The position numbers and the translations under genes are program-made. A stretch of DNA of 64,000 nucleotides from Pandoraea sp. PE-S2T-3. GTDB lineage: Bacteria; Pseudomonadota; Gammaproteobacteria; Burkholderiales; Burkholderiaceae. Each line of letters starts with the position of its first letter. Positions within the stretch are counted from its first letter, which is position 1. This document shows, one piece after another, positions 46,527 to 55,076 of this stretch. Location of the stretch: positions 248,001 to 312,000 of the forward strand of contig NZ_NGUQ01000007.1 in NCBI RefSeq assembly GCF_002179965.1, written 5' to 3'. Below the pieces are notes generated by a model that searched no databases, was not told where the DNA came from, and worked only from the letters and a program-made list of their open reading frames with translations.

Positions 46527-47315
46527 CTAGCGCTCCACGGGGGAAAGCCAGCGCACGACATCGTGCGGCCGGGTCGTCAGCCCATTGAGGGCATCGGGTA
46601 ACGCGGCAGAGAAGTAGATCAGCAACACCGCAAACGCGATCAGACTCTTGATCGTCAGCGACAACGCAAACGCATTCACCTGCGGCGCGAAACGTGAGAG
46701 CAAGCCCAACATCAGTTCGCTGAGCAGCAACGCCCCGACGACCGGCGCACTCAGCGAGATCGCGTGACTCACGATCGTGTCGAGCAGGGCGTAGACACGA
46801 TCGGACGACAGCGTGCATTGGCCGAATGGCTCGCAAACGCGATAGCTCTTCGCCATCACCTCCAGCAGCAGTGTCATGCCGCCGAGATGCAGGTAGATGA
46901 CGGCCCCGAACCACTGGAAGAAGTTAGCCAGCTCGGACGTATCGACGCCATTGGCCGGGTCGATCACGCTGCTGAGCGTGGCGCCTCGTTGGTTGTCGAT
47001 ATACGCACCCAACCCGTGAAAGACCCAGAACGGCCACGCCAGTGCGCAACCCAGCAGCAAACCGACACTGCCTTCGCGAATGACCAGCGACCAGACCGGT
47101 GTCGTCATGTCGAGCGGCGCACCGTAGGCATAGGGCCAGACCCCGACTGCGATCCACATGGCCACAGCGGTGCGCAATACGCCGGACATCACATTGCCAT
47201 TGAGTATCGGCAAAAGGTAGACGACCGGGGCCACGCGCGCGAACGCGATGCCTGCCGCGATCACGCCGTCAAAGTGGGCGGAGGCGAGCGACGACAGGGA
47301 TGCGAATGACGTCAC
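46527..47315 (-). CDS. spaR: T3SS export apparatus protein SpaR (SctT)
   Basis: A 262-residue polytopic membrane protein of the FliR/SpaR family, part of the export gate with SpaP and SpaQ. Features include FARVAPVVYLLPILNGNVMS near the start and LGAYIDNQRGATLSSVIDPA, a conserved block. It starts with GTG just after the spaQ stop and is followed after one base by spaS. Confidence 0.94.
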   Translation of the reverse strand: MTSFASLSSLASAHFDGVIAAGIAFARVAPVVYLLPILNGNVMSGVLRTAVAMWIAVGVWPYAYGAPLDMTTPVWSLVIREGSVGLLLGCALAWPFWVFHGLGAYIDNQRGATLSSVIDPANGVDTSELANFFQWFGAVIYLHLGGMTLLLEVMAKSYRVCEPFGQCTLSSDRVYALLDTIVSHAISLSAPVVGALLLSELMLGLLSRFAPQVNAFALSLTIKSLIAFAVLLIYFSAALPDALNGLTTRPHDVVRWLSPVER

Positions 47316-47316
47316 G

Positions 47317-47580
47317 TCAACTCTTGCCCGTCATCGCCAGACGCATCACGGTCGTGCCGAAACTCACCAACGTCTCGCCGTACCAGCCGGCCAGCAGGAA
47401 CAGGCTCAACGAGACGGCCAGCAGCTTGAGACCGAACGGCAGCGTCTGTTCCTGCACCTGCGTTACGGTCTGGAGCAGCCCGACGGCCACACCGACCAGC
47501 GTCGCCACCGCGACCGGCCCGGCCGAAAGGATCAGCACCAGATATAGCGCTCGGTTCCCTGCAAAGATCAGGTTGTCCAC
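47317..47580 (-). CDS. spaQ: T3SS export apparatus protein SpaQ (SctS)
   Basis: An 87-residue two-helix membrane protein of the FliQ family. The sequence ALYLVLILSAGPVAVATLVG, then VGLLQTVTQVQEQTLPFGLK and the second hydrophobic helix fit exactly. The GTG start at 47578-47580 has GGAGG five bases upstream. Confidence 0.95.
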   Translation of the reverse strand: MDNLIFAGNRALYLVLILSAGPVAVATLVGVAVGLLQTVTQVQEQTLPFGLKLLAVSLSLFLLAGWYGETLVSFGTTVMRLAMTGKS

Positions 47581-47638
47581 GACGGCCTCCGGTACGCGGC
47601 GGTCATGTTCGCCATGACGGTCGTGAGGGTCATCGTGC

Positions 47639-48286
47639 TCATGGCAGGTACTGCCGGATCAGCCCCTGCGACAACAGCGACCAGCCATCCATCGCCACGA
47701 ACAGAATCAGTTTGATCGGTACCGAGATCGTGACCGGGCTCATCATCATGCCCAGTGAAAGCAGGATGCTCGACACCACGAGATCGACGACGACGAACGG
47801 CAAATACAGATAGAAGCCGATCGTGAAGGCGCTCTTGATTTCCGACAGCGCGTAGGCGGGCAACAGGGCGAAGAGGGAGGGCTCGGCCGGCTCGCCGTCC
47901 CCCGGCACTGCGCCTGCGTCGCGCCCCATCTCTTCTCGCGCGAAGAATTGCGTGAGGCCCGGGTCGGCGTACTTGAGCAGATATGCCCGGTACGGCGCCA
48001 GCCCCTCGTCGATAAAGAGGCGCACGGACGCGGCGTCGGCGAAGTTCACCGGGTTCGCCTCGTAGGCATTGAACACGGCGGTGGCCACCGGCAGCATCAC
48101 GAACATCGAGAGCAGCAAGGCCGCGCCATTGAGCGTCATGTTGCTCGGCACCTGCTGCAACCCGAGCGCGTTACGCACCATCACGAACACGATGGAGAAC
48201 TTCACATAGCAAGTGCCGGAGGCGATCAAGAACGGTAACAGCGTGAACAGACTCAATACGCCGATGGCCGGTACATCACTCCACAT
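47639..48286 (-). CDS. spaP: T3SS export apparatus protein SpaP (SctR)
   Basis: A 215-residue FliP-family membrane protein forming the core of the export gate. Signatures are FSIVFVMVRNALGLQQVPSN and the C-terminal VVSSILLSLGMMMSPVTISV. A hydrophilic loop of about 30 residues lies between helices two and three. The ATG overlaps the end of spaO by 11 bases. Confidence 0.95.
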   Translation of the reverse strand: MWSDVPAIGVLSLFTLLPFLIASGTCYVKFSIVFVMVRNALGLQQVPSNMTLNGAALLLSMFVMLPVATAVFNAYEANPVNFADAASVRLFIDEGLAPYRAYLLKYADPGLTQFFAREEMGRDAGAVPGDGEPAEPSLFALLPAYALSEIKSAFTIGFYLYLPFVVVDLVVSSILLSLGMMMSPVTISVPIKLILFVAMDGWSLLSQGLIRQYLP

Positions 48287-49178
48287 GCGCCGCGCTCCCG
48301 AACCACTCGTTGATCTCTACGCCCAGCCGCCCATCGAGTTGCACGAGTTCGCCGCGCGCGATCAGCGCGTCGTTCACGCGAACTTCCACGCATTGCTCGG
48401 CCCCCGGTGGCAACGGCAGTGTCTGCGTCTGCCAAAGCTGCCGCAGCTCCGCCAGCGAGATTCGCTGGCGTTGCAGGATGAACACCAGGTCCACGGGTAA
48501 TTGCTCGAGAGACGATACCTTTGATGCCGCCGATGCCGCCTCGTGCACCGCCTCCGGTTGTGTGTAGGTTTCCAGCATCAACGCTCCTTCTTCCACTCGA
48601 TAGCTGCCCATCGTCAGTCCGCCGCAACTCAGCCAGCGGTGTGCCTCACGAATAAGCAGAACGTCCCCGCGCTCAATCGATCCCAGCGTCGCCGCACTCA
48701 CCCGGCTCCGGCCCAACTCCGCATCCAGCCAGAACCGCACGCCATCCAGATCGCGCTGCAACCGGTCGTCGACCACGGGCGCATCGGCGATCCACACCGG
48801 GCATTCGCTCGCCCGCACCTTGAGGAGCAACCCGTCGGGCAAAGCGCTGCCGTCGATGGGTGCGCCAACCTCCAGGGCGTCGTATCCCAACTCGGGGACC
48901 GGCAAATGCAGGGGGCGCTCGCTCGAGGCAAACAGCCGCGCCGCGAGTCGCTCGGTATCCGCACAACACGCGAGCGATGCCAGCTCGCGCGATACGCCTT
49001 CGAGCCACATGCCCGGCTCGATCCACGCCTGCCAGGTTCTCGCCGTGTCGCGCACGCAGATCCACGTGCCCATGCGCGGCAGGTGTTCGAGCGACGTGCG
49101 CAAGCCCCTCGCGCGCCAGACGGCTTCTGCCCTGGCAAGCCGTGACTGGGCGCCGTCGACGCGACGCAGTCTCAGCAT
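48276..49178 (-). CDS. spaO: T3SS sorting-platform protein SpaO (SctQ)
   Basis: A 300-residue cytoplasmic C-ring or pod protein with a C-terminal SpoA domain (LPVDLVFILQRQRISLAELR, LPLPPGAEQCVEVRVNDALI, GELVQLDGRLGVEINEWF). The N-terminal 200 residues are divergent, as is usual. The start at 49176-49178 has GGAGGAGGG upstream; a longer open frame to 49394 overlaps spaN and is not needed. Internal translation of the SpoA domain occurs in relatives but cannot be judged here. Confidence 0.9.
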   Translation of the reverse strand: MLRLRRVDGAQSRLARAEAVWRARGLRTSLEHLPRMGTWICVRDTARTWQAWIEPGMWLEGVSRELASLACCADTERLAARLFASSERPLHLPVPELGYDALEVGAPIDGSALPDGLLLKVRASECPVWIADAPVVDDRLQRDLDGVRFWLDAELGRSRVSAATLGSIERGDVLLIREAHRWLSCGGLTMGSYRVEEGALMLETYTQPEAVHEAASAASKVSSLEQLPVDLVFILQRQRISLAELRQLWQTQTLPLPPGAEQCVEVRVNDALIARGELVQLDGRLGVEINEWFGSAAHVE

Positions 49179-50092
49179 TCGCCCTCCTCCTGCATGGCAT
49201 CGCCCATCGGCAAGACACCCGCCACCTTCAGTGCCGCAGGCTCGCCCAACTGCCAGCGCGACGCGCCTGCCGGCGTGCCCGGCCACATCGCCTGCAACCG
49301 GCGCTGCACCAGCGCATCGGACGCCCCGAGAACGAAACCCTGCTGGCCACCGATCTGCACACACTGCACGTGGACGAAATGTCCCTTGCCCCAACTGTCG
49401 AAGGCATATCGCAACCCGTCGCTGCCGACAGCCGGCAGGTATCGGTCGGTGCCACCGGGCGGCGGTTGCGCGGGCCGGTCCCGTTGTCCCTGTGCCGGGA
49501 GTGGCATGGCATGCGTGGTGTCGCGTGCGGCGCTTCCCGGCAGGCTCAGGAGCGGGACGTTGTCGGTCGCACCGATATCCGTCTTGCGATGCTCGGGCGG
49601 CAGGGGCGCCCCCCGTACGGCGCTCGCTGCCGGTGGCGCAGTGGCGTTGGCGTTCGGGACGTCGGCTCGCTCGCCAAGCCCCGCCATCGCCGTATCTGCC
49701 AGCGTGACTCGCGTTCTATGAACCGCGACGCCGGGGCGTGACCCGGGGGTGTCCGTGGTGCCGGTCTCGGCCGTTGCCGTGGCGTGCCGGTGCCGGGCGG
49801 GCGGCGGCGCCTTGCGCTCAGCACGTTCCGTCTCGGTGGCGGCACGTTTGTCCGGTCGTTGAGGCGTCGCGTGCAGCGTCGTTTCCGCACGCCACATCAC
49901 CGGCCATATCGGCACCGCAGCCGGTGCGCTCCCGTCCGGCGCGTCATGCGCTCTGCGCTCGGATGACCGGCGTTTTAACGCCTGTTCAAAGGCTTTCGTC
50001 ACTTCGCTATCGTTCTGTCCGTCCTGACTCTCCCGGCTCGACGCCGTACTTGCCGGTGACGGAGGCGCTGCGCGCATCTCTAGCGTTTCCAT
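49172..50092 (-). CDS. spaN: T3SS needle-length regulator SpaN/InvJ (SctP)
   Basis: A 306-residue protein, assigned mainly by position between spaM and spaO. The first 220 residues are polar, proline- and alanine-rich with low sequence complexity, typical of molecular rulers. The C-terminal region GKGHFVHVQCVQIGGQQGFV and VQRRLQAMWPGTPAGASRW is the compact part matching the switch domain of the InvJ/SpaN group. It overlaps spaO by seven bases and spaM by 13. Confidence 0.75.
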   Translation of the reverse strand: METLEMRAAPPSPASTASSRESQDGQNDSEVTKAFEQALKRRSSERRAHDAPDGSAPAAVPIWPVMWRAETTLHATPQRPDKRAATETERAERKAPPPARHRHATATAETGTTDTPGSRPGVAVHRTRVTLADTAMAGLGERADVPNANATAPPAASAVRGAPLPPEHRKTDIGATDNVPLLSLPGSAARDTTHAMPLPAQGQRDRPAQPPPGGTDRYLPAVGSDGLRYAFDSWGKGHFVHVQCVQIGGQQGFVLGASDALVQRRLQAMWPGTPAGASRWQLGEPAALKVAGVLPMGDAMQEEGEC

Positions 50093-50535
50093 GCCAGACG
50101 CTCCTCAATGTCGAGCGCTTCGCGTTGCGCCGCACGACGCATTGCCGTCTTGCGCAACGCCGCGCTCAGGCGGGTGTACTTCGTTTCCTTGCGGCACCAA
50201 CGCCGCTGCAACGCCTCGCTGTGCCCGCGTTGTGCGGCGAGGGCGTCGCTGGCTTCGTCGAGGGTCGTCGCGCGCACGCCCAACTCCCGCACTTGCTGCC
50301 GCAACAGCGCCCCCGCGCGCAATTCGCGTTGCAGCCCGGCGAGATCCAGTTGCACTTGCGACAGACGCGACGATTCGATCAGTCCCCCGATCGCATCGCA
50401 CTGCTGGTGCAACGCGTCACGCTGGGCACCGAGTGTCGCCTCCCTCGCGGAGAGCTCGCGCAGATCGCGCTCCTGCAACTGCTTCAATTGTCCGGCGCCG
50501 TAGCGCAGACGGCGCAGATCAGTCCACGATGTCAT
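50080..50535 (-). CDS. spaM: T3SS stalk protein SpaM/InvI (SctO)
   Basis: A 151-residue coiled-coil protein, the FliJ-like stalk that sits in the ATPase ring. Nearly the whole protein is helical and charged (LKQLQERDLRELSAREATLG, ALRKTAMRRAAQREALDIEE). The start at 50533-50535 has GGAGAG upstream and overlaps the end of invC by 17 bases. Assignment by position and coiled-coil nature. Confidence 0.8.
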   Translation of the reverse strand: MTSWTDLRRLRYGAGQLKQLQERDLRELSAREATLGAQRDALHQQCDAIGGLIESSRLSQVQLDLAGLQRELRAGALLRQQVRELGVRATTLDEASDALAAQRGHSEALQRRWCRKETKYTRLSAALRKTAMRRAAQREALDIEERLAWKR

Positions 50536-51820
50536 GCAATCTCTCCAGGGTCTCGTCTTCTGACGACCATTCGTCGCGCGTCTGACATAGAAAAGCCTCC
50601 ATGGCCGGTTTTGCGGCCATCGCACGGTCATCCTGCGCATCGACACCGGGTCGGTATTCCCCCAGATCGACGAGCGTCTGCAACGCCTCCAGACGCGCGA
50701 GCCAGGCACGCAACGCGCCTGCGGCACGCAGGTGCTTCGGTGTGGCCACACGCGTCGCCACCCGGCTCACACTGCGCAGCACATCGATGGCCGGGTAATG
50801 ACTTCGCTGCGCGAGTCGCGCACTCAGATGGATATGGCCGTCCAGAATCGAGCGAATCTCCTCGGCCATCGGGTCGGTCGTATCGTCGTCTTCGATCAGT
50901 ACCGTGTAGAACGCCGTGATGCTTCCTGACGTCGACGCCCCTGCGCGTTCGAGCAACTGAGGCAGCGCGGCATAGACGGAGGCGGGCACGCCCGCACGCA
51001 TCGGCGGCTCGCCGGTGGCCAGCGCGAGATCGCGACAGGCGCGTACGTAGCGGGTGAGCGAATCGACAAACAGCGCGACGTGGTGACCCTGCTCGCGGAA
51101 ATACTCGGCCACCGTGGTCGCCAGCAGCGCCGCATTACGCCGGGCGACGGCCGGAGCGTCCGACGGGGCGAAGACGACGATGCAGCGATGCGCACTGGGC
51201 GACTGACGCAATTCGTCGACAATTTCCACGACCTCGCGGCCCCGTTCGCCGATCAGCGCGATCACCGTCGTATCGGCCGCCACCCCGGCCATCAGCGTGT
51301 TCATGAACGATGTCTTGCCGCAACCCGCCGGCGCGAAGATGCCCACGCGCTGCCCTCGCCCGCACGGCAGACAGCCATCGATGGCCCGCAAGCCCGTATG
51401 CAGCCGCGCGTCGATCCCGACGCGGGCGTCGTAGGGGAGCGCGGGCGCCAGCAACGGGCGCGCTTCGCGCGCCCCGACCGGCACGCGCGGTGACACCGGT
51501 TGTCCGTCAATCCGGTCAACGATCTCGCCACGCGCATCGAGCACGGCACCCCGCCACCCGGCCTGCGGGCGGCAGGTCGCGTGACTTCCCGTGGGCACCA
51601 GCGCGGATTCGCACGACAGTCCCTGCGTGGCAGCAAACAGACTCAGCATGGCGCGATCGTCGTGCACAGCGATGACCTGGGCCTGCCCGACGGTCTCGGT
51701 ATCGCGCCACGTCCGGCGAACCTCGCATATTTCGCCGATCGAGACGCCCGGCATATGCGCCTCCGCGGTATGGCCTGCGATACGCGAAACGAGCGACATC
51801 TGCCTGATGAAATGCGTCAT
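50519..51820 (-). CDS. invC: T3SS ATPase InvC/Spa47 (SctN)
   Basis: A 433-residue F1-beta-like hexameric ATPase that unfolds substrates and removes chaperones. Walker A is APAGCGKTS (163-171), the catalytic GERGREV block is at 191-197, and Walker B is VALFVDSLTR (248-257). The ATG overlaps the invA stop (ATGA). In Salmonella the chaperone gene invB lies between invA and invC; it is absent here. Confidence 0.96.
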   Translation of the reverse strand: MTHFIRQMSLVSRIAGHTAEAHMPGVSIGEICEVRRTWRDTETVGQAQVIAVHDDRAMLSLFAATQGLSCESALVPTGSHATCRPQAGWRGAVLDARGEIVDRIDGQPVSPRVPVGAREARPLLAPALPYDARVGIDARLHTGLRAIDGCLPCGRGQRVGIFAPAGCGKTSFMNTLMAGVAADTTVIALIGERGREVVEIVDELRQSPSAHRCIVVFAPSDAPAVARRNAALLATTVAEYFREQGHHVALFVDSLTRYVRACRDLALATGEPPMRAGVPASVYAALPQLLERAGASTSGSITAFYTVLIEDDDTTDPMAEEIRSILDGHIHLSARLAQRSHYPAIDVLRSVSRVATRVATPKHLRAAGALRAWLARLEALQTLVDLGEYRPGVDAQDDRAMAAKPAMEAFLCQTRDEWSSEDETLERLHDIVD

Positions 51821-53898
51821 ATCGTGGCGATCACGTTGACTGACACCCCGTCGACCAATTCGCCGAACGACAACACTTCCAGATCGCGATAGCGCGTCTC
51901 CACCAGCTTCTTGACGAAACGCCGCACGTCGACCGATGCCAGCATCACCACGTCCTTGTGAGCACGCCCGGAGGCGTCGAGCGAGAGGCCGACGCGATCA
52001 AGCAACGTCTCGGCATCCTTCGGCTCCATGTTGACGAACGACCCGCCCGCTGTCTGACGGATCGCGCGGCGCACGGTCTCTTCGAGCTCCGCAGACAGCA
52101 TGACGACCCGCAGCTCGCCGTTGCGCAGAAACTTGTTGCAGATGTAGCGGCCAAGCGCGCTGCGCACGTGTTCGACGAGGTTGAGCACGTCTTTCTCGCG
52201 CGGCGCCCACATCGCGAGCACTTCCATCACGAGCTTCATGTTGCGCACCGAGATGCGCTCCATCACCAGCCGCTGGAGAATCTCGGCCACCCGCTGCAAC
52301 GCCACATGACGCAGCACTTCCTTGACCAGATCCGGGTAGTGACCTTCCACGAGATCGAGCATCTTCTTCGCCTCCTGAATCCCGAAGAACTCGTTCACGT
52401 GACGCGTCAACAAGACCGCGAGGCATTGGTACAGCTCGTCACCCGGCGCGAGCGTGGCGTGGTTCATCTGCGCGAGCAGGTCGCCCTGCGCCGGTGTGAC
52501 CCATGCGCCGCGGCCCCGCTCGGGCCCCGAGAAAGCCGGTGCCAGCCCCATCGCCGCGACCTCGTCGGTATAGGCCTCGACGCGTACGCGGTCGTAGTAG
52601 ATGCCGAACTCGTCGGCACGCACTTCGTTGATGTAGACGGCCGCCCGCGCGGCGTCGATCTGGGCCGAGCCTTGCAGCAGCACCTCGGGCAAATGCACCC
52701 CGAAGTCGTTGAAGAACTGACTGCGGATACGGCGCGCAAAGGCATCGGCTTCGAGCGCAGCCACCCGGGCAGTAGGGACGACGACGGCCAGCGGTGCCGT
52801 TGCCGGGGCGACGCCGTCGAGATCGTCGATCAACATCAACCCGCTGCCGGAAGCGTGCTTTGACGGCTTGCCGCTGTCGCTACCCGAGGCGTCGCCCCGG
52901 CGTGTGCCCGCAACCGCCCCGGCATCGGCTGCGGTGACCGACTTCGGCCGCGCGAAATAGCACGCCGCCGCCAGCAGACCGGCGAGCACCGTGAACGTGA
53001 GCATCGGAAAGCCCGGCAATGTGCCGATCAGCAGGGTGAGCAACGCCGTTGCCCCGAGCACGAACCGGTTGCTCATGAGCTGGCTGACAATGGTGCGGCC
53101 CATGTTGCCGGCTTCGCCGTTCACCCGCGTGACGACAAAGCCCGCCGCCACCGAGATGAGCAGCGCCGGAATCTGCGCCACCAGTCCGTCGCCGATGGTC
53201 AGCGTGGAGTAGGTGGTGATGGCACCGCTCAGCGCCATGTCACGTTGCGTCACGCCGACGATGATGCCGCCGATCAGATTGACGAAGATGATGACGATCC
53301 CGGCGATCGCGTCGCCCTTGACGAACTTCATCGCACCGTCGAATGACCCGTAAAGCTGACTCTCGCGCTCGAGCACGCTGCGCCGCTCACGCGCGCCTTC
53401 GGTGTCGAGCGTGCCGGCCTTCACGTCGGCGTCGATGCTCATCTGCTTGCCCGGCATGCCGTCGAGCGAGAACCGTGCGGCCACCTCGGCCACACGCTCC
53501 GAGCCCTTGGCGATCACGATGAACTGCACGATGGTGACGATCGCAAACACCACGAAGCCCACCGCCAGACTGTCGCCGATCACGAAGTCGCCGAACGAAT
53601 CGATGATCCTGCCGGCGTCCGCATCCATCAGGATCAGGCGCGTCGTGCTGATCGAGAGGGCCAGACGGAACAGCGTGGTGATCAGCAACATCGACGGAAA
53701 CGACGAGAAGCTGAGGATCTTCTCGATGTGAAACGCGCCGAGAAAAAGCAACACCGACAACGCGATGTTGATGCCGATAAGAAAGTCGACCAGAAAGGTC
53801 GGCAGCGGTATCACCAGCATCGCGATCACGCACGTCATCAGGATCAGGATGATGATTTCGGGCCGCTCGCGCAGACCGCCCAGCAGCAGGCTCGGCAT
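51817..53898 (-). CDS. invA: T3SS export-gate protein InvA (SctV)
   Basis: A 693-residue FlhA-family protein with about eight N-terminal transmembrane helices and a large cytoplasmic domain forming a nonamer. The FHIPEP-family region is visible as GDFVIGDSLAVGFVVFAIVT, GSERVAEVAARFSLDGMPGK and MSIDADVKAGTLDTEGARER. It overlaps both invE and invC by four bases (ATGA), so the three are tightly coupled. Confidence 0.97.
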   Translation of the reverse strand: MPSLLLGGLRERPEIIILILMTCVIAMLVIPLPTFLVDFLIGINIALSVLLFLGAFHIEKILSFSSFPSMLLITTLFRLALSISTTRLILMDADAGRIIDSFGDFVIGDSLAVGFVVFAIVTIVQFIVIAKGSERVAEVAARFSLDGMPGKQMSIDADVKAGTLDTEGARERRSVLERESQLYGSFDGAMKFVKGDAIAGIVIIFVNLIGGIIVGVTQRDMALSGAITTYSTLTIGDGLVAQIPALLISVAAGFVVTRVNGEAGNMGRTIVSQLMSNRFVLGATALLTLLIGTLPGFPMLTFTVLAGLLAAACYFARPKSVTAADAGAVAGTRRGDASGSDSGKPSKHASGSGLMLIDDLDGVAPATAPLAVVVPTARVAALEADAFARRIRSQFFNDFGVHLPEVLLQGSAQIDAARAAVYINEVRADEFGIYYDRVRVEAYTDEVAAMGLAPAFSGPERGRGAWVTPAQGDLLAQMNHATLAPGDELYQCLAVLLTRHVNEFFGIQEAKKMLDLVEGHYPDLVKEVLRHVALQRVAEILQRLVMERISVRNMKLVMEVLAMWAPREKDVLNLVEHVRSALGRYICNKFLRNGELRVVMLSAELEETVRRAIRQTAGGSFVNMEPKDAETLLDRVGLSLDASGRAHKDVVMLASVDVRRFVKKLVETRYRDLEVLSFGELVDGVSVNVIATI

Positions 53899-55076
53899 CA
53901 GACACTCCTGCGGTCGCGAGAGACCGGATCCGCACCGGCGGCCACCGGCTCGCGACGATACGCGGCCTCGGCGAAGCGCAGCAGGCCGTCGAGCACCGCG
54001 TCGCGTGCGTCCTGCGTTTGCAGCGGCTCGCCCGGCAACAACTGGCAGGCACGCTGCAACAAACCGATCAGCTTGCCGTGGGCGTCGAACCCCTGCCGCA
54101 TCGCTGCGTCGCCGGTAACGTCGCGCAATGCCCCATCGAGCGCTTGCGGGTCGGTCAGAATGGCCAGCAGAAAATGCAACCAGTCCTGCGCACGATCATT
54201 GAACGGGCGCGCCAGCGGGCTGGTGCTGACACGCGTGATGAAGGTGGCTTCGCAAGTCCGCAGGCGTCGCAAAACGGCGAGTCGCGTGAGGGGCAGCAGA
54301 AACTCGCGGGCCGTGCTGCTCGGATCATTGGCGCGCATATCGTCGACCAGCGCGCCTTCCATGAAATGAAGGACCTGTGTGCGCCGGTCGAAGCCGAAGC
54401 CTGCGATCCAGTTCTGATAGATCTCGACGTCGGCCTCGTCGCCGCACAGGAAATTGCGATAGGCGGCACGCAACATCGCCGGCGTATAACCCAACGGCAT
54501 CCCGGCATTCGCCAGACGCGCCTTGATCGCGCAGTGAACGCCGGCCAGGCGCTCACGCACTTCCTGTGGTGGCGCGGCCTCGGCCTGCGCCAGCAAGGTG
54601 TCGAGCGCATGCTGTTGTGCCGGCGCGAGCGACTCGCGTTGCGAGATCAGAATCCGGAGCGCGAGCCAGCGGTCGCTCACGTCGGGAAAATCGACGCACA
54701 GCATGCGCGCAAGCGTTTCGGGCGAGGCCCATGTCGCGGCCAGAATTCGCTGGATCTTGTTGGGGGCCGATTCGTCGAGCAGGTGCGCGTAGCTGTCATC
54801 CAGACTCCGGCGCTCTTCACTGCTGCGCAACGCGCGCGAGCGGAACTGCGCCATTGCTGCCGACATTTCATCCGAGGCGTTCTGCGCGCGCTGTATGTCG
54901 GCCACCGGCCCGGCGAGGATCTGTCGTGTCGGGCCATCGTCATCCTCGGCCATCTGCGACGCGCGGTGACGGCTTGCTGCGGTCTTCTCCTGCGTCTGCG
55001 CGAAACGAACGGACGGAGCGTGAGGCGCGAGCGGTGCAAGCGACGAAAGGGGGCGAACCGAATCAAGCGCGTTCAT
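53898..55076 (-). CDS. invE: T3SS gatekeeper InvE/MxiC (SctW)
   Basis: A 392-residue cytosolic protein that controls the switch from translocators to effectors. The helical SctW/MxiC pattern is seen around RHRASQMAEDDDGPTRQILA, LAPAQQHALDTLLAQAEAAP and FLCGDEADVEIYQNWIAGFG. I start at 55074-55076 where GGAGGAGGTG precedes the ATG; upstream codons overlap the invG C-terminus. It overlaps invG by 14 bases. Confidence 0.88.
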   Translation of the reverse strand: MNALDSVRPLSSLAPLAPHAPSVRFAQTQEKTAASRHRASQMAEDDDGPTRQILAGPVADIQRAQNASDEMSAAMAQFRSRALRSSEERRSLDDSYAHLLDESAPNKIQRILAATWASPETLARMLCVDFPDVSDRWLALRILISQRESLAPAQQHALDTLLAQAEAAPPQEVRERLAGVHCAIKARLANAGMPLGYTPAMLRAAYRNFLCGDEADVEIYQNWIAGFGFDRRTQVLHFMEGALVDDMRANDPSSTAREFLLPLTRLAVLRRLRTCEATFITRVSTSPLARPFNDRAQDWLHFLLAILTDPQALDGALRDVTGDAAMRQGFDAHGKLIGLLQRACQLLPGEPLQTQDARDAVLDGLLRFAEAAYRREPVAAGADPVSRDRRSV

